Below, piece by piece: positions 16,822 to 26,513 of a stretch of 32,376 nt of DNA. The notes below the pieces were generated by a model that saw nothing but the letters and a program-made list of their open reading frames with translations, ran no database searches and had not been told where the DNA came from. Every line of letters begins with the position of its first letter. Positions within the stretch are counted from its first letter, which is position 1. The translations under genes and the position numbers were made by a program. This DNA is from an uncultured Rhodospirillaceae bacterium (GTDB lineage Bacteria; Pseudomonadota; Alphaproteobacteria; MPNO01; UBA2964). Location of the stretch: contig CAJXEC010000016.1 of assembly GCA_913052165.1 (NCBI GenBank), positions 1 through 32,376 on the forward strand, given 5' to 3'.

Positions 16822-19800
16822 ATTCTTATGTTGAATTACAAACCACGAGTAATTTTTCTTTTCTCAAAGGTGCGTCTCATCCGGAAGAGTTAGTCCACCG
16901 AGCGGTAGAACTCGAGCATAAGGCTATCGCTATTACTGATCGTAATACACTGGCAGGTGTAGTTCGAGCCCATCTAGCAGCACGAGAGACAGGAATAAAA
17001 ATAATCGTTGGCGCACGTTTAGACTTCACAGACTCAGAATCAATTTTATGCTTGCCTACAAATCACGCTGCTTATAGCCGCCTCACAAGGCTAATAACCC
17101 TGGGTCGAAGACGCGCACCAAAGGGTGAGTGTTATCTTTCAATAGATGATTTCTTAAATGCACAAAAAGACCAAATCATTGTCATTCTATCGCAGAACCA
17201 ATGTGATTTAGATCACCTATCCTTAACCCTATCACGCTTCTCTAAGGTAATGGGTGACCGTTGCTATCTATCACTACAGAATTTCCTCGAATATGGAGAC
17301 ACTAGGCGGATTGCTTTACTAGATAACTTGGCAAGCAAGGTGAATGTCTCAACGGTCGTAACCAATGATGTGCATTATCACGATCTCACCCGCCGTAAAT
17401 TGCAAGACACCTTAACTGCCATTAAAAATCGATGCACAGTCGATAATGCTGGGTACAAACTTTTCGTTAATGCGGAACGTCACCTCAAATCGGCTGATGC
17501 AATGTCTGCGTTGTTCCCTAATCATAAAGAAGCGATCTCTCGTACAGTTGAAATTGCCGAACGATGCTCATTTTCGCTTGATCAACTGATCTATGAATAT
17601 CCAGATGACGAGGCCCCACCCGGAACCACCCCACAAAAACATTTAACAGATTTAACATGGGCAGGGGCTCAGGATCGATATCCCAGTGGAATTCCTGATC
17701 AGGTGTGCCTCCAAATAAAACATGAACTCCAACTAATCGATGAACTTTCATACGCTAATTATTTTTTGACTGTACATGACATCGTTCAATATGCACGAAA
17801 CCGGGGAATTCTGTGCCAAGGTCGCGGCTCAGCTGCAAATTCCGCTGTTTGTTATTGTCTCGGGATAACAGCAGTCGATCCCGCGAAAATCGATTTATTA
17901 TTTGAAAGATTTATTAGCGCTGAACGTGGAGAACCGCCTGACATAGACGTTGATTTCGAGCACGAACGCCGTGAAGAAGTAATTCAATATATATATAAAA
18001 AATATGGACGCGAACGTGCCGGGCTTGCGGCCACGGTGATACATTATCGCGGCCGTAGTGCGATGCGGGAGGTGGCACGCGCGATGGGACTAAGTCGTGA
18101 TGTAGAAGATGCTTTATCAAAAGCCTCAGTAATAGAAAGATTATCAAAAAAAAACAAACTCCCTTTGAGAGAGGTAGGACTCAGCGAAAACGATCCAAGA
18201 ATTATTCGTACCTTACAGTTGGCAAGTGAAATATCTGGATTTCCAAGACATTTATCCCAGCATGTAGGTGGCTTTGTCATTACACGGGGGCGATTGGATG
18301 ACCTTGTTCCTATCGCCAACGCAACAATGGAAGGCCGTACGACTATAGAGTGGGACAAAGATGATCTCGACACATTAGGTTTTCTCAAAATTGATGTGTT
18401 AGGGCTAGGTATGTTGAGTTGTATTCGCAAAGCATTTGAGCTCTTACAACAACACCATCAACATGAAATCGATCTCGCAACTGTCCCAGCGGAAGATCCA
18501 GAAGTCTACAAAATGCTGTCTCGAGCCGATTCAGTGGGTGTGTTTCAAGTCGAAAGTCGAGCGCAGATGACAATGCTACCCCGTCTAAAGCCCAGAGCCT
18601 TCTACGATTTAGTTATCGAAGTCGCCATTGTTAGACCGGGCCCAATTCAAGGTGATATGGTCCATCCATATCTAAGACGCCGCAACGGAGAGGAGGAGGT
18701 CACATTTCCATCCGAGTCTCTGCGTGAAGTGCTAGGAAAAACATATGGCGTACCTTTGTTCCAAGAACAAGCCATGAAGATTGCTATTGTAGCAGCAGGC
18801 TTTACACCGGCAGAAGCAGATGGACTAAGACGCGCCATGGCCACTTTCCGCCGTATGGGCACCATCCAACAATATCGAGAAAAAATGATCCGTGGCATGA
18901 TTGCTCGCGGATATGAAGAAGATTTTGCTAACCGCTGTTTTAAACAAATTGAGGGATTTGGTGATTATGGTTTTCCAGAAAGCCATGCAGCAAGCTTCGC
19001 TTTACTAGTATACGTCTCCGCTTGGATCAAGTACCACCATCCGGCAATTTTTGCCTGCTCATTGTTAAACAGCCAACCAATGGGTTTTTACGCCCCTGCT
19101 CAGATTGTCGGCGACGCCAGAAAACATGGGGTTAAAATTTATCCACCCGATGTGAATTACAGTCACTGGAATTCCACTATAGAAATAACTGCCGAGGGCT
19201 TGGACGCTCTCCGCCTTGGGCTTAGACAAATCAAGGGCTTTCGAGAAGATTTTGCTGATCAACTTATAGCCGCAAGAAAAATCGGAAACGGTAGGCCTTT
19301 CTTTGATATAGATGATTTTGCCCGACGCAGTAATTTACCTAAATCTGTTCTAGAGCAGCTAGCAGACGCAGATGCATTTCAGTCGATCAATTTATCCAGA
19401 AGACAAGCGCTTTGGTCGACACAACGTGTCAATTCAAATCAAGCACCTCTCTTTATCGAATCCGGTGAGGGAATCGTCGAACAGAAGGTACATCTACCTA
19501 GCATGGGACTCGGAGAAGAAGTCAGCCATGACTATCGCACCATCCATCTATCTCTTAAAGATCACCCTCTGTCTTTACTAAGAAATTTAATGACATCTAT
19601 GCGTGCAATCTCGGCAAAAAAATTATCAAAAATAAAAAATGGCGGGGTAGTGAGCGTCTCCGGCTTGGTTATTAGTCGGCAGCGTCCTGGTACAGCAAGT
19701 GGAGTTATCTTCGCTACGTTAGAAGATGAAACTGGAAGTGCAAATGTGATTATTTGGCCAAGTGTATTTGAAAAATATCGCAAGGAAACATTAGTTTCTA

Positions 19801-19958
19801 AATTACTTTTAGTACGTGGTGAACTACAACGCGAAGGCTTCGTAATCCACATAATTGCAAGACATTTAATAGATATGACATCTAAACTTTACGAGCTGGC
19901 TACACCACATAAAAACAACGCCCAGAAACCCCAATATCCATCACGTGATTTTCAATGA
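16818..19958 (+). CDS. dnaE2: DnaE2 (ImuC), error-prone DNA polymerase III alpha homologue
   Basis: The polymerase of the SOS mutasome, 1046 residues from the ATG that overlaps the imuB stop (ATGA). An in-frame start at 16794 lies inside imuB and is unlikely. The N-terminal PHP domain begins YVELQTTSNFSFLKGASHPE. The catalytic aspartates are Asp377 and Asp379 in PDIDVDFEHE, with the third, Asp526, in LKIDVLGLGM. The fingers/helix-hairpin-helix region and a C-terminal OB fold (VVSVSGLVISRQRPGTASGV, then ANVIIWPSVFEKYR) follow. The length and lack of the DnaE1 C-terminal clamp and tau regions fit DnaE2. It carries out translesion synthesis after DNA damage, brought to the clamp by ImuB. Confidence 0.96.
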   Translation: MNSYVELQTTSNFSFLKGASHPEELVHRAVELEHKAIAITDRNTLAGVVRAHLAARETGIKIIVGARLDFTDSESILCLPTNHAAYSRLTRLITLGRRRAPKGECYLSIDDFLNAQKDQIIVILSQNQCDLDHLSLTLSRFSKVMGDRCYLSLQNFLEYGDTRRIALLDNLASKVNVSTVVTNDVHYHDLTRRKLQDTLTAIKNRCTVDNAGYKLFVNAERHLKSADAMSALFPNHKEAISRTVEIAERCSFSLDQLIYEYPDDEAPPGTTPQKHLTDLTWAGAQDRYPSGIPDQVCLQIKHELQLIDELSYANYFLTVHDIVQYARNRGILCQGRGSAANSAVCYCLGITAVDPAKIDLLFERFISAERGEPPDIDVDFEHERREEVIQYIYKKYGRERAGLAATVIHYRGRSAMREVARAMGLSRDVEDALSKASVIERLSKKNKLPLREVGLSENDPRIIRTLQLASEISGFPRHLSQHVGGFVITRGRLDDLVPIANATMEGRTTIEWDKDDLDTLGFLKIDVLGLGMLSCIRKAFELLQQHHQHEIDLATVPAEDPEVYKMLSRADSVGVFQVESRAQMTMLPRLKPRAFYDLVIEVAIVRPGPIQGDMVHPYLRRRNGEEEVTFPSESLREVLGKTYGVPLFQEQAMKIAIVAAGFTPAEADGLRRAMATFRRMGTIQQYREKMIRGMIARGYEEDFANRCFKQIEGFGDYGFPESHAASFALLVYVSAWIKYHHPAIFACSLLNSQPMGFYAPAQIVGDARKHGVKIYPPDVNYSHWNSTIEITAEGLDALRLGLRQIKGFREDFADQLIAARKIGNGRPFFDIDDFARRSNLPKSVLEQLADADAFQSINLSRRQALWSTQRVNSNQAPLFIESGEGIVEQKVHLPSMGLGEEVSHDYRTIHLSLKDHPLSLLRNLMTSMRAISAKKLSKIKNGGVVSVSGLVISRQRPGTASGVIFATLEDETGSANVIIWPSVFEKYRKETLVSKLLLVRGELQREGFVIHIIARHLIDMTSKLYELATPHKNNAQKPQYPSRDFQ

Positions 19959-19966
19959 TCTAGGCA

Positions 19967-19994
19967 TAAACACTTTTTGGATCCACGTTATAAT
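19967..19994 (+). promoter_or_regulatory. Candidate promoter for the YbfB-type transporter
   Basis: A perfect TATAAT (19989-19994) is preceded by TAAACA (19967-19972) at 16 bases. Transcription would start about 30 bases before the ATG at 20030, which has AGGA seven bases upstream. This suggests the transporter is not simply read through from dnaE2. Confidence 0.45.
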
Positions 19995-20029
19995 CACACA
20001 CAAGACGTAAATATAAAGCAGGATAAAAT

Positions 20030-21184
20030 ATGCCAATCTGGCTGAGACTATCCATCGCTGGCGCAGCGACACTTTTGGTCGGAATGGGTTTGGGACGTTT
20101 TTCATACTCACCATTAATACCTGCGCTGATAGAACAAGGTTGGCTTACGGCGACGGAGGCGGGGACAGCAGGGGTAGGAAATTTCGTTGGCTATCTAATA
20201 GGTGCATTCGCTGCCCCTTCGCTAAGAAGGGTTTTTGGAGAAGTAGGCGCGCTGAGATTATCCTTGCTCGCTACTCTTATAGCTCTCGTAAGTAGTACGT
20301 TACCGTGGGGATTTCTGTGGATCACTTTTTGGCGTGCAGTTGCCGGGGCCGCCGTAGGCGTAATTATGATATATGCGCTTTCAATTACCACCCGATTTGC
20401 CCCGCGGGGAAAATTAGGTTTAGCCACTAGTATCACTTATACGGGGGTCGGTTTGGGAATTCTTCTCGCAGGCACTGCGGTACCCCTCTTGCTACAATTC
20501 AGCGTTAGCTTAGCGTGGTTCGGCATTTCGATAACAGGATTCCTTGCAACACTCGTTGCTTTCTGGGGCTTAAGAGCGGTATCAAGAACTAATGAGAGAA
20601 AAGAGCAGGAAACGGCACACCCATCCATCGCCTGGAGTTGGAATGCAATCGCCATAATCACTGCCCGAACTTTATTTTCGTTAGGTCTAATTCCTCATAC
20701 AATCTATTGGGTCGACTATCTGGTAAGAGGTCTTGGAAACAGCAACTCTTTCGGCGGTCTCCACTGGACACTTTTTGGTATTGGAGCAATTTGTGGGACA
20801 TACTTGTGGGGCAGGCTAGCAGATCGGATAGGTTTTCATATCGCCCTCCCCTTGGCCTTCACTATAGTGGCAAGCGGCATCGCGCTACCAGTTCTTATCC
20901 ATGAGAATTGGGTCCTTATAATATCTTCATTAATTGTAGGTGCTCAGCCAGGTTTAACAGCTATTCTCTCCGGGCGTGTACATCAATTGATGGGAAAGGA
21001 CAAAATGCCTATCGTGTGGAGAGCGGCCGCTCTGGTATCTACAACCATTCAAGCGGCTGGAGGATTCCTATACGTGCTAATTTTTGCCTCAACCAGCTCT
21101 TATATACCCGTGTTTCTGACCGGGGCGGCTTTTATGGGGACCGGTGCAATTATTGCGTGGGCAATGCGAGAAGAAAATCATTAA
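20030..21184 (+). CDS. YbfB/YjiJ-family MFS transporter
   Basis: A 12-helix major facilitator of 384 residues. The start AATLLVGMGLGRFSYSPLIP is the signature of the YbfB/YjiJ family, followed by EAGTAGVGNFVGYLIGA in helix 2 and FWRAVAGAAVGVIMIYAL. A short hydrophilic loop (SRTNERKEQETAHPS) separates the two halves. Substrates of this family are not established; exporters of small metabolites or dyes have been suggested. It has its own candidate promoter. Its stop overlaps by four bases the tail of the convergent broken VOC gene, so the two were once tail to tail. Confidence 0.92.
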   Translation: MPIWLRLSIAGAATLLVGMGLGRFSYSPLIPALIEQGWLTATEAGTAGVGNFVGYLIGAFAAPSLRRVFGEVGALRLSLLATLIALVSSTLPWGFLWITFWRAVAGAAVGVIMIYALSITTRFAPRGKLGLATSITYTGVGLGILLAGTAVPLLLQFSVSLAWFGISITGFLATLVAFWGLRAVSRTNERKEQETAHPSIAWSWNAIAIITARTLFSLGLIPHTIYWVDYLVRGLGNSNSFGGLHWTLFGIGAICGTYLWGRLADRIGFHIALPLAFTIVASGIALPVLIHENWVLIISSLIVGAQPGLTAILSGRVHQLMGKDKMPIVWRAAALVSTTIQAAGGFLYVLIFASTSSYIPVFLTGAAFMGTGAIIAWAMREENH

Positions 21185-21587
21185 TCTACGCCCTCTCCGA
21201 TCGGGAAACAAAATTCACCCGACACTTTATTTAGATCATGTACAAACAGCTGATAAATACCCTCCGCGTTTTCCCTTTCGCGGTATTTTAACCCTTTTCA
21301 AGTTCGCTTTTCCCTAACCTGAGAGAGCTCGGTCGCAGAGAAAACAACATGACCAAAATCAGCATCCATATCCCTGGGCTGCCCATCCTGCCTACCTTTT
21401 AGGGTACAACTAGAAATATATACGAAATGCTAATTGCTAGCGAACATCCAATATCCCAGGAGGTCAAAATTGGTCCTGACTCCGACTTTAAGACAAAAAA
21501 TTCGCTATAAAGTTTCATTGTCTCCTCTAGTTTGTCGGTGCGGCACGTGCAAAGGATACTTCCTTCCCAACCTTCCAAATTTATTAT
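21181..21587 (-). pseudogene. Broken VOC-family (glyoxalase/dioxygenase-like) gene
   Basis: This apparent gap reads as one VOC protein once a frame change and two stops are allowed. DKLEETMKLYSEFF (21495-21536) lies in one frame. After a one-base loss near 21487, the next frame gives NFDLLGYWMFASN, then TAG at 21430-21432. It continues as GQPRDMDADFGHVVFSATEL to TGA at 21298-21300. The last part, GLKYRERENAEG then IYQLFVHDLNKVSGEF, ends with TAA at 21181. The order helix, GYW strand, H-V-V-F strand, then HQLF-like strand with terminal Glu is that of small single-domain VOC enzymes. The first codons are unclear; ATA stands where a start is expected. It sits directly after the DUF4340 gene. Confidence 0.82.
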
Positions 21588-21591
21588 TCGA

Positions 21592-22641
21592 TTAGGCACA
21601 AGCGTTAATGCCAGCTCCCTCCAATAAATTAATATGCTCACAAGTGAGTTTTTTGCCTGGTTTCTCGTCTACTTCGAATGCATATTTCGAAAGGGCGTCG
21701 GAAATATCCCTAGCTCTAGTTTCAACCTTTTTGTCTGATCCGGGGAAGGCTTCTGCCCTCAGATTAATCCAGTACTTCTTGCCGTCTTTGATCGCTCGGG
21801 TATTCAACACCAATCCATCAAATGTAATGATCCGGCCCAGATATGCCTTACCTTCGAAGGGTATGTCCTGAGCTAAGCGAATGTCCTTCAGTTCCAACTT
21901 TTCTAATAATTTGGCCATGTCGTTGGTTTCCCACTGACCCCTTTGGCGCTTACCCTGAGGAACACCCTGGAATTTAAAGTCTTTTTGACTTGCCTTATCT
22001 CTTTGGATAACCACGTCCCCACCTTTTGGAGACCTAATCTCGAGCTTTTTAACCGCCCCTCGATTAATGTCGACGATTGTTTTTAGCGTCCAATCGGCGG
22101 GCCCTTCTCCAAGATCCAAACTACCTTCAATGAGCCACGTCTTCTTTTCGTCTCCAAACCTCATATAGGTCCCGCTTCGGCCATTGCCGAATAAATCCTC
22201 ATTCTTTTTCCCAACGATGCCCTTAGCAAGTACATCCCCGCCTTTTGCGAGAACGGTAATCTGCTTTGAACTGGCACCTTTTGCGCTAGGATCCCTCAGA
22301 TTCAATCGGGCATACCGCTCTGGGTCATTGGTTTTAGGTTCCAAAAACCTAAGTTGTGAAAGCTGCACGACCACAGTCTTAAGCTTATCAAAAACCACAG
22401 GAAAATTACTGAGTTCCTTAATTCCCCAACCAGCGTCGGTACGAGACAACGTAAAGGTCCGAGAGGGTGTCTCCACTTTTATTTCTGAAACGTCATTAAT
22501 TTTCGTCTCGAGACCGGAGTAAACTAGTGGCCGATCTTTTGGGATTTCTACAGGTGCAGGTCGCGAAAAAACGGCCAGGATGGCACCAACGACTAATAAA
22601 CTGGTAAGAACAGCAAAGGTGAAAAATGAACGGGGTGACAT
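21592..22641 (-). CDS. DUF4340 domain-containing protein of a Gld-like ABC operon
   Basis: A 349-residue protein with one N-terminal membrane helix (about residues 5-25) and a large, probably periplasmic, domain. The repeated strand pattern (VSEIKVETPSRTFTLSRTDAGW near the start, then KNEDLFGNGRSGTYMRF) is typical of DUF4340. Members are found with GldG-like proteins and ABC-2 permeases; their biochemical role is unknown. It is the last gene of a four-gene minus-strand operon, 33 bases after the GldG-like gene, with GAGGA upstream. It probably works with the GldG-like protein on the outer face of the membrane. Confidence 0.88.
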   Translation of the reverse strand: MSPRSFFTFAVLTSLLVVGAILAVFSRPAPVEIPKDRPLVYSGLETKINDVSEIKVETPSRTFTLSRTDAGWGIKELSNFPVVFDKLKTVVVQLSQLRFLEPKTNDPERYARLNLRDPSAKGASSKQITVLAKGGDVLAKGIVGKKNEDLFGNGRSGTYMRFGDEKKTWLIEGSLDLGEGPADWTLKTIVDINRGAVKKLEIRSPKGGDVVIQRDKASQKDFKFQGVPQGKRQRGQWETNDMAKLLEKLELKDIRLAQDIPFEGKAYLGRIITFDGLVLNTRAIKDGKKYWINLRAEAFPGSDKKVETRARDISDALSKYAFEVDEKPGKKLTCEHINLLEGAGINACA

Positions 22642-22674
22642 TACAAGTGTCCTCTCTTCACGTTGAATATAAAA

Positions 22675-24621
22675 TTAAGCGGTGACTGCGGACGCCCTAG
22701 CCCGCTTAGATCGACCTCTTCGGTACAACCCGAAGAAAATTGCAAATACCATGACAATGACCGGAACCAATCCTATATTTATGGCTTTCAACCAGGCCTC
22801 GAGCCGGTCAATATCTTCCCGCAAAGCTAATTGAACCGCCCTCAAATCTTTGCGGATTGTAACAGACTCGCGCCTAAATTTCTCTATGGCCGATTTTTGA
22901 TCGTCTGACAGGATTACCGTAGTTCCAGCCGCTGTTTCTTTCGTCTGAAGTTCTTTAAGTTTCTTTTCGATTTCCGCTAGCTTTTCTAAGAGACCCTGTT
23001 CTTTCGCCCTATAACGAAGTTCGGCCGAACGCCTCATCTCCTCAACCTTCTTAAACGGCCTTCCACTCACTCCGCGGCTACGAAGCCCAATCAAATCTGC
23101 TGAGCCAGTAAAAGTATCGACCGCGTTAAACAAAAAATCAGCATTATCAGCGACGGGTACTGTCATCTGTCGGCCAAAGAAATTTTGTGTCCGCACCCAA
23201 GAAGCGTCGGCGAGCATGTCGCTATCCCCGACAACCAAGATATTTGCTTCTTTCTGTGAACTATTAAGATGTGGCAAATCATCCGCGACTTTTTCGCCTT
23301 TTTTAATCTGAGCGGCTCTTATTTGATCGCGAATTTTATCTTTGGGTTTTCCACTTTTAAACGCGCTATCAAGCATCCCCGTAAAACGCCCTGCGATAAC
23401 AAAATTTTTACCTGCAGATTTAAAATTCTTGAGAAGCTTTGCTGGCTTGGGATCTTTTTTGACGGATCCGACCTCTATTTGCATGGCCTCCTTGCTAGAC
23501 GTGAGCAGTGGAGTCATCTTGAGTTTAGAACCTGGGGCGATGTCTAGGGTCCCCGAGGAGGCGACCGAAATTTGTTCTAACTGACCACTGACCACATCAT
23601 CCTTGTTGATTCGATCATCACGCAGGGTGACCCAGGCTATAAAGTCCGTGATCACTGGACGCCCAAGAGAGTCACGTCCTGCATTAACGCGCTGCGCGCC
23701 CAGACGATCGCCTAACACCTTGCTTTTATCGTAAACTATTCCGTAGCTTTTGAGGAGTTTCGGCAAATCTGAACCCGTATCGGGGGGCTGGCGGTTCATT
23801 CTATTGCCCTGTGTCGCAATTTCAGAGAACGGATCAACCACAATAATTGTTTTTCCCCCCCTCATGATATGCTGATCGATATAATAACGATCCACCTCAT
23901 CCATTTCTCTTGGGTGCACCACCATCAGCAAGTCGACGTCCTCCGGAACGGGATTTTCAAGGGTGATCTTTTCAACATCAAACGCCTCTCGAAGATGTTT
24001 CAAGATCTCCCAGGGCCGGTAACGTTTTAGCGGATCGGCTTCGATGGGAAGAGAAGAGACAAAACCAACCTTTTTCTTCTTGGGATTGGCCAAATTCTGC
24101 ACCATCCTGCTCAAATCGTACTCCAGAAAAGGTTCTCTCTGCCTTGTGAGGAAAGGTATTGTGTCCAAATCGTCAGTGGTGTTTGTGCCGGCCAAACCAA
24201 AATACCCAAGGTTACCAGCCTGGGTAATAGGTATTCCCTGCAGTCCAAAACCAACAGCCCGATCCTCCTCGGTCGAAAATGGCTGAGGTCGGATAATCTC
24301 TAACTTCAAAAGACCCCCGGAGAGTTCAACGTAACGATCTAATAATTCTCTGACTTGCCTCCCATAGTCTTTAAGGCCGGGACTGGTGTCCAAAAGCTCA
24401 TCTGACATAAAAAGCCTCAAAACTATGGGCTCCCTCATGTTTTTCAAGACATTTTTTGTCCCATCAGACAAGGTATAAAGACGCTCTTGTGTTAAATCGA
24501 TCGTGACACGTCTTAAACTCTCCGTTGAGAGAACGTGAAGGGCTAAAAAGAAAACTGGCAATAGTATTAAACTCGCTATTCCAAGTTTACGACGATCCCA
24601 ATTTTTAGAGAAATTTGCCAT
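22675..24621 (-). CDS. GldG-family ABC-associated membrane protein
   Basis: A 648-residue protein anchored at both ends: a helix at about 14-32 and another near the C-terminus (NIGLVPVIVMVFAIFFGLYR). Between them, IDLTQERLYTLSDGTKNVL matches the GldG N-terminal domain. The central part (VGFVSSLPIEADPLKRYRPW, then VDLLMVVHPREMDEVDRYYID) matches the ABC-type uncharacterised transport domain. A charged coiled coil (about 530-610) precedes the last helix. In Bacteroidetes GldG works with GldA/GldF in gliding; in proteobacteria the same module has no settled role. A strong AGGAGG lies before the ATG, and the permease gene is nine bases upstream. Confidence 0.9.
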   Translation of the reverse strand: MANFSKNWDRRKLGIASLILLPVFFLALHVLSTESLRRVTIDLTQERLYTLSDGTKNVLKNMREPIVLRLFMSDELLDTSPGLKDYGRQVRELLDRYVELSGGLLKLEIIRPQPFSTEEDRAVGFGLQGIPITQAGNLGYFGLAGTNTTDDLDTIPFLTRQREPFLEYDLSRMVQNLANPKKKKVGFVSSLPIEADPLKRYRPWEILKHLREAFDVEKITLENPVPEDVDLLMVVHPREMDEVDRYYIDQHIMRGGKTIIVVDPFSEIATQGNRMNRQPPDTGSDLPKLLKSYGIVYDKSKVLGDRLGAQRVNAGRDSLGRPVITDFIAWVTLRDDRINKDDVVSGQLEQISVASSGTLDIAPGSKLKMTPLLTSSKEAMQIEVGSVKKDPKPAKLLKNFKSAGKNFVIAGRFTGMLDSAFKSGKPKDKIRDQIRAAQIKKGEKVADDLPHLNSSQKEANILVVGDSDMLADASWVRTQNFFGRQMTVPVADNADFLFNAVDTFTGSADLIGLRSRGVSGRPFKKVEEMRRSAELRYRAKEQGLLEKLAEIEKKLKELQTKETAAGTTVILSDDQKSAIEKFRRESVTIRKDLRAVQLALREDIDRLEAWLKAINIGLVPVIVMVFAIFFGLYRRGRSKRARASAVTA

Positions 24622-24630
24622 GATATCCTC

Positions 24631-25365
24631 CTAGGCCCCTCGTTTCTGATCAACCACCACGACGTTTGCAAAAAGAAACACGCCCATTATGGAAAAATAA
24701 AAAACCAAATCGCGTAAATCTATCACACCCCTAACGATTGAATCATAGTGCACAAGAAAGCTCAGAGATTGAATTACTTCGACCAAAAAGATTGGAGCCC
24801 AACCGCGAAAGGCTGCAAGAATTAGATCAAGACTGCTCATCATGAATAAGAAAATTACAGCAGCCCCCACCACGAAAGCGATAACTTGATTTCTAGTAAG
24901 TGCAGATACAAAGCCACCAATCGCTAAATACGAGCCCGCCATAAGGAGACCTCCGATGTAGCTTGCAAGTATTATCCCATTGTCAGGGTTACCCAACCAA
25001 TTCACTGTAATCCAAACGGGAAATGTCAAAGATAAAGCAATACCAGAGAAGACCCAGGCCGCAAGAAATTTCCCAAAGACCGCACTCGTTGTTGACACCG
25101 GTAATGTCATGAGTAGCTCTAGGGTGCCCGATTTTCGCTCCTCTGCCCAAAGTCTCATGGCCACCGCAGGGATTAAAAATAGATAAAGCCATGGGAGCAT
25201 GCTGAATAAAGAGGTCATATCGGCTTGGCCACGATCAAACAGGCCACCAAAAAAGAAAGCGGTAGCCCCGTTCATTGCAACAAAAATAACAATGAAAACA
25301 TAAGCAAGAGGGGTCGTGAAATAGGCTCGAAGCTCTCTCCGACAAATTGCAAGTGTTGTTACCAT
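24631..25365 (-). CDS. ABC-2 type permease (GldF-like)
   Basis: A 244-residue integral membrane permease with about six helices. The start CRRELRAYFTTPLAYVFIVI and the RLWAEERKSGTLELLMTLPV segment are diagnostic of the GldF/NosY-like ABC-2 family. It would form the membrane channel of the exporter, energised by the ATPase encoded just upstream (five-base gap, no strong ribosome site, probably translationally coupled). The transported substrate is unknown. The order ATPase, permease, GldG-like, DUF4340 is a recurrent arrangement. Confidence 0.93.
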   Translation of the reverse strand: MVTTLAICRRELRAYFTTPLAYVFIVIFVAMNGATAFFFGGLFDRGQADMTSLFSMLPWLYLFLIPAVAMRLWAEERKSGTLELLMTLPVSTTSAVFGKFLAAWVFSGIALSLTFPVWITVNWLGNPDNGIILASYIGGLLMAGSYLAIGGFVSALTRNQVIAFVVGAAVIFLFMMSSLDLILAAFRGWAPIFLVEVIQSLSFLVHYDSIVRGVIDLRDLVFYFSIMGVFLFANVVVVDQKRGA

Positions 25366-25370
25366 CGTCT

Positions 25371-26318
25371 CTAACTCTTTGTAGTTGTGGTAATGTTTCG
25401 GAAGACTTCGTCCATTCTTCCGCGCTCCACGTGGATCTGTTCAACCGTGACTGATAGTTCCCTAAGACACTCGCTCACGGGCTCAAGAATATTTACAGGT
25501 CTGCTAGGGAAGACTGTTAAAGATACCTTGCCATCACCTATTTTCGAAGTTTCTACTTTTCCCACCATTGGTAGTGCCCGCAGTTTATCAGCTAGGCTAT
25601 CCGTCGCTCCTGAAACTCGAACAGAGACCGCATTATGGAATGAAGACCTGGCTTCTAGTTCCAGAGGTTTGCCATCAGCTACCACCGTCCCATTTGCGAT
25701 TACAATCGCCCGCGAACAAACAACATCGACTTCCTCCAAAATGTGAGTCGATATCACGATTACTTTATCGGACGCCATCTCATTTATTAGATTGCGAACC
25801 TCATGTTTCTGGTTTGGATCAAGACCGTCTGTCGGTTCGTCAAGGATCAGCACATCGGGATTATGGAGAATAGCCTGTGCAATACCGACGCGTCGTTTAT
25901 AGCCTTTTGACAGTGTTCCGATTGGCTGGTGCATCACATGCTGGATATTGATCTGGCCAGCCGCGCTATCGATCGCTCTGTCGCGATCTGCACCGTCAAT
26001 GTTTCGGACATTAGCTACAAATGTTAGGAATTCACTTGGCGTCATGTCGTCGTATAGGGGGGCACCTTCGGGCAAGTAACCGACCTTCCGTTTTACCTCG
26101 ATAGGGTGGATCCTTACGTCAAATCCATCAACAATCGCTGTACCGCCAGTCGGAGGCAAAAATCCTGTAACCATCCTCATTGCGGTTGTCTTTCCTGCTC
26201 CATTTGGTCCAAGAAAGCCCAGCACCTCTCCCCTGGCGACAGAAAAATCAATGCCATCGACGGCAGTAAAATCTCCAAATTTTTTAGTCAGGCCAATAAC
26301 CCTGAGCAAATCGCTCAT
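25371..26318 (-). CDS. ABC transporter ATP-binding protein (GldA-like)
   Basis: The cytoplasmic ATPase of the Gld-like exporter, 315 residues from the ATG at 26318, which has GGAGG seven bases upstream. The open frame extends to 26417 but the extra residues are unlike the family. Walker A is GPNGAGKT (37-44), the signature is LSKGYKRR (Lys-Gly-Tyr in place of Gly-Gly-Gln, common in this branch), and Walker B is VLILDEPTDGLDP. A D-loop and a switch His (VISTHILEEVD) are intact. A C-terminal domain of about 90 residues is typical of ABC-2 drug/Gld ATPases. It is the first gene of the operon; the 195 bases upstream probably hold the promoter, but I could not place it. Confidence 0.95.
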   Translation of the reverse strand: MSDLLRVIGLTKKFGDFTAVDGIDFSVARGEVLGFLGPNGAGKTTAMRMVTGFLPPTGGTAIVDGFDVRIHPIEVKRKVGYLPEGAPLYDDMTPSEFLTFVANVRNIDGADRDRAIDSAAGQINIQHVMHQPIGTLSKGYKRRVGIAQAILHNPDVLILDEPTDGLDPNQKHEVRNLINEMASDKVIVISTHILEEVDVVCSRAIVIANGTVVADGKPLELEARSSFHNAVSVRVSGATDSLADKLRALPMVGKVETSKIGDGKVSLTVFPSRPVNILEPVSECLRELSVTVEQIHVERGRMDEVFRNITTTTKS

Positions 26319-26513
26319 TGACTTTCCTCCTCTCAAACCACCAAGCATACTGTGGTTTAAAACCCGGCAGATTCTAAAAAATAAAAAAATGCAGTTAAAG
26401 AGGGCCGAAAACGACAAATGCAGTCTAGCCTATAACCCACTTTTTTAGCACCTGCTTTCCGCAAAACCAGATGTGCGCATAGGTAAGGCTGTTGTCAAGA
26501 GAAGTTTTTATTT

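Noticed and set aside
18044-18430. 128-codon minus-strand frame inside dnaE2
   Set aside because: It is antisense to conserved polymerase sequence with no recognisable domain.
21254-21292. AAATACC/GGTATTT hairpin as a terminator for the YbfB-type gene
   Set aside because: The arms compete in two alignments and only a short ATTTTA follows. The sequence is also explained as part of the VOC pseudogene.
21399-21641. 80-codon minus-strand frame as an intact small gene
   Set aside because: It overlaps the DUF4340 gene end, and its conserved part continues in another frame as a VOC protein, so it is part of a pseudogene.
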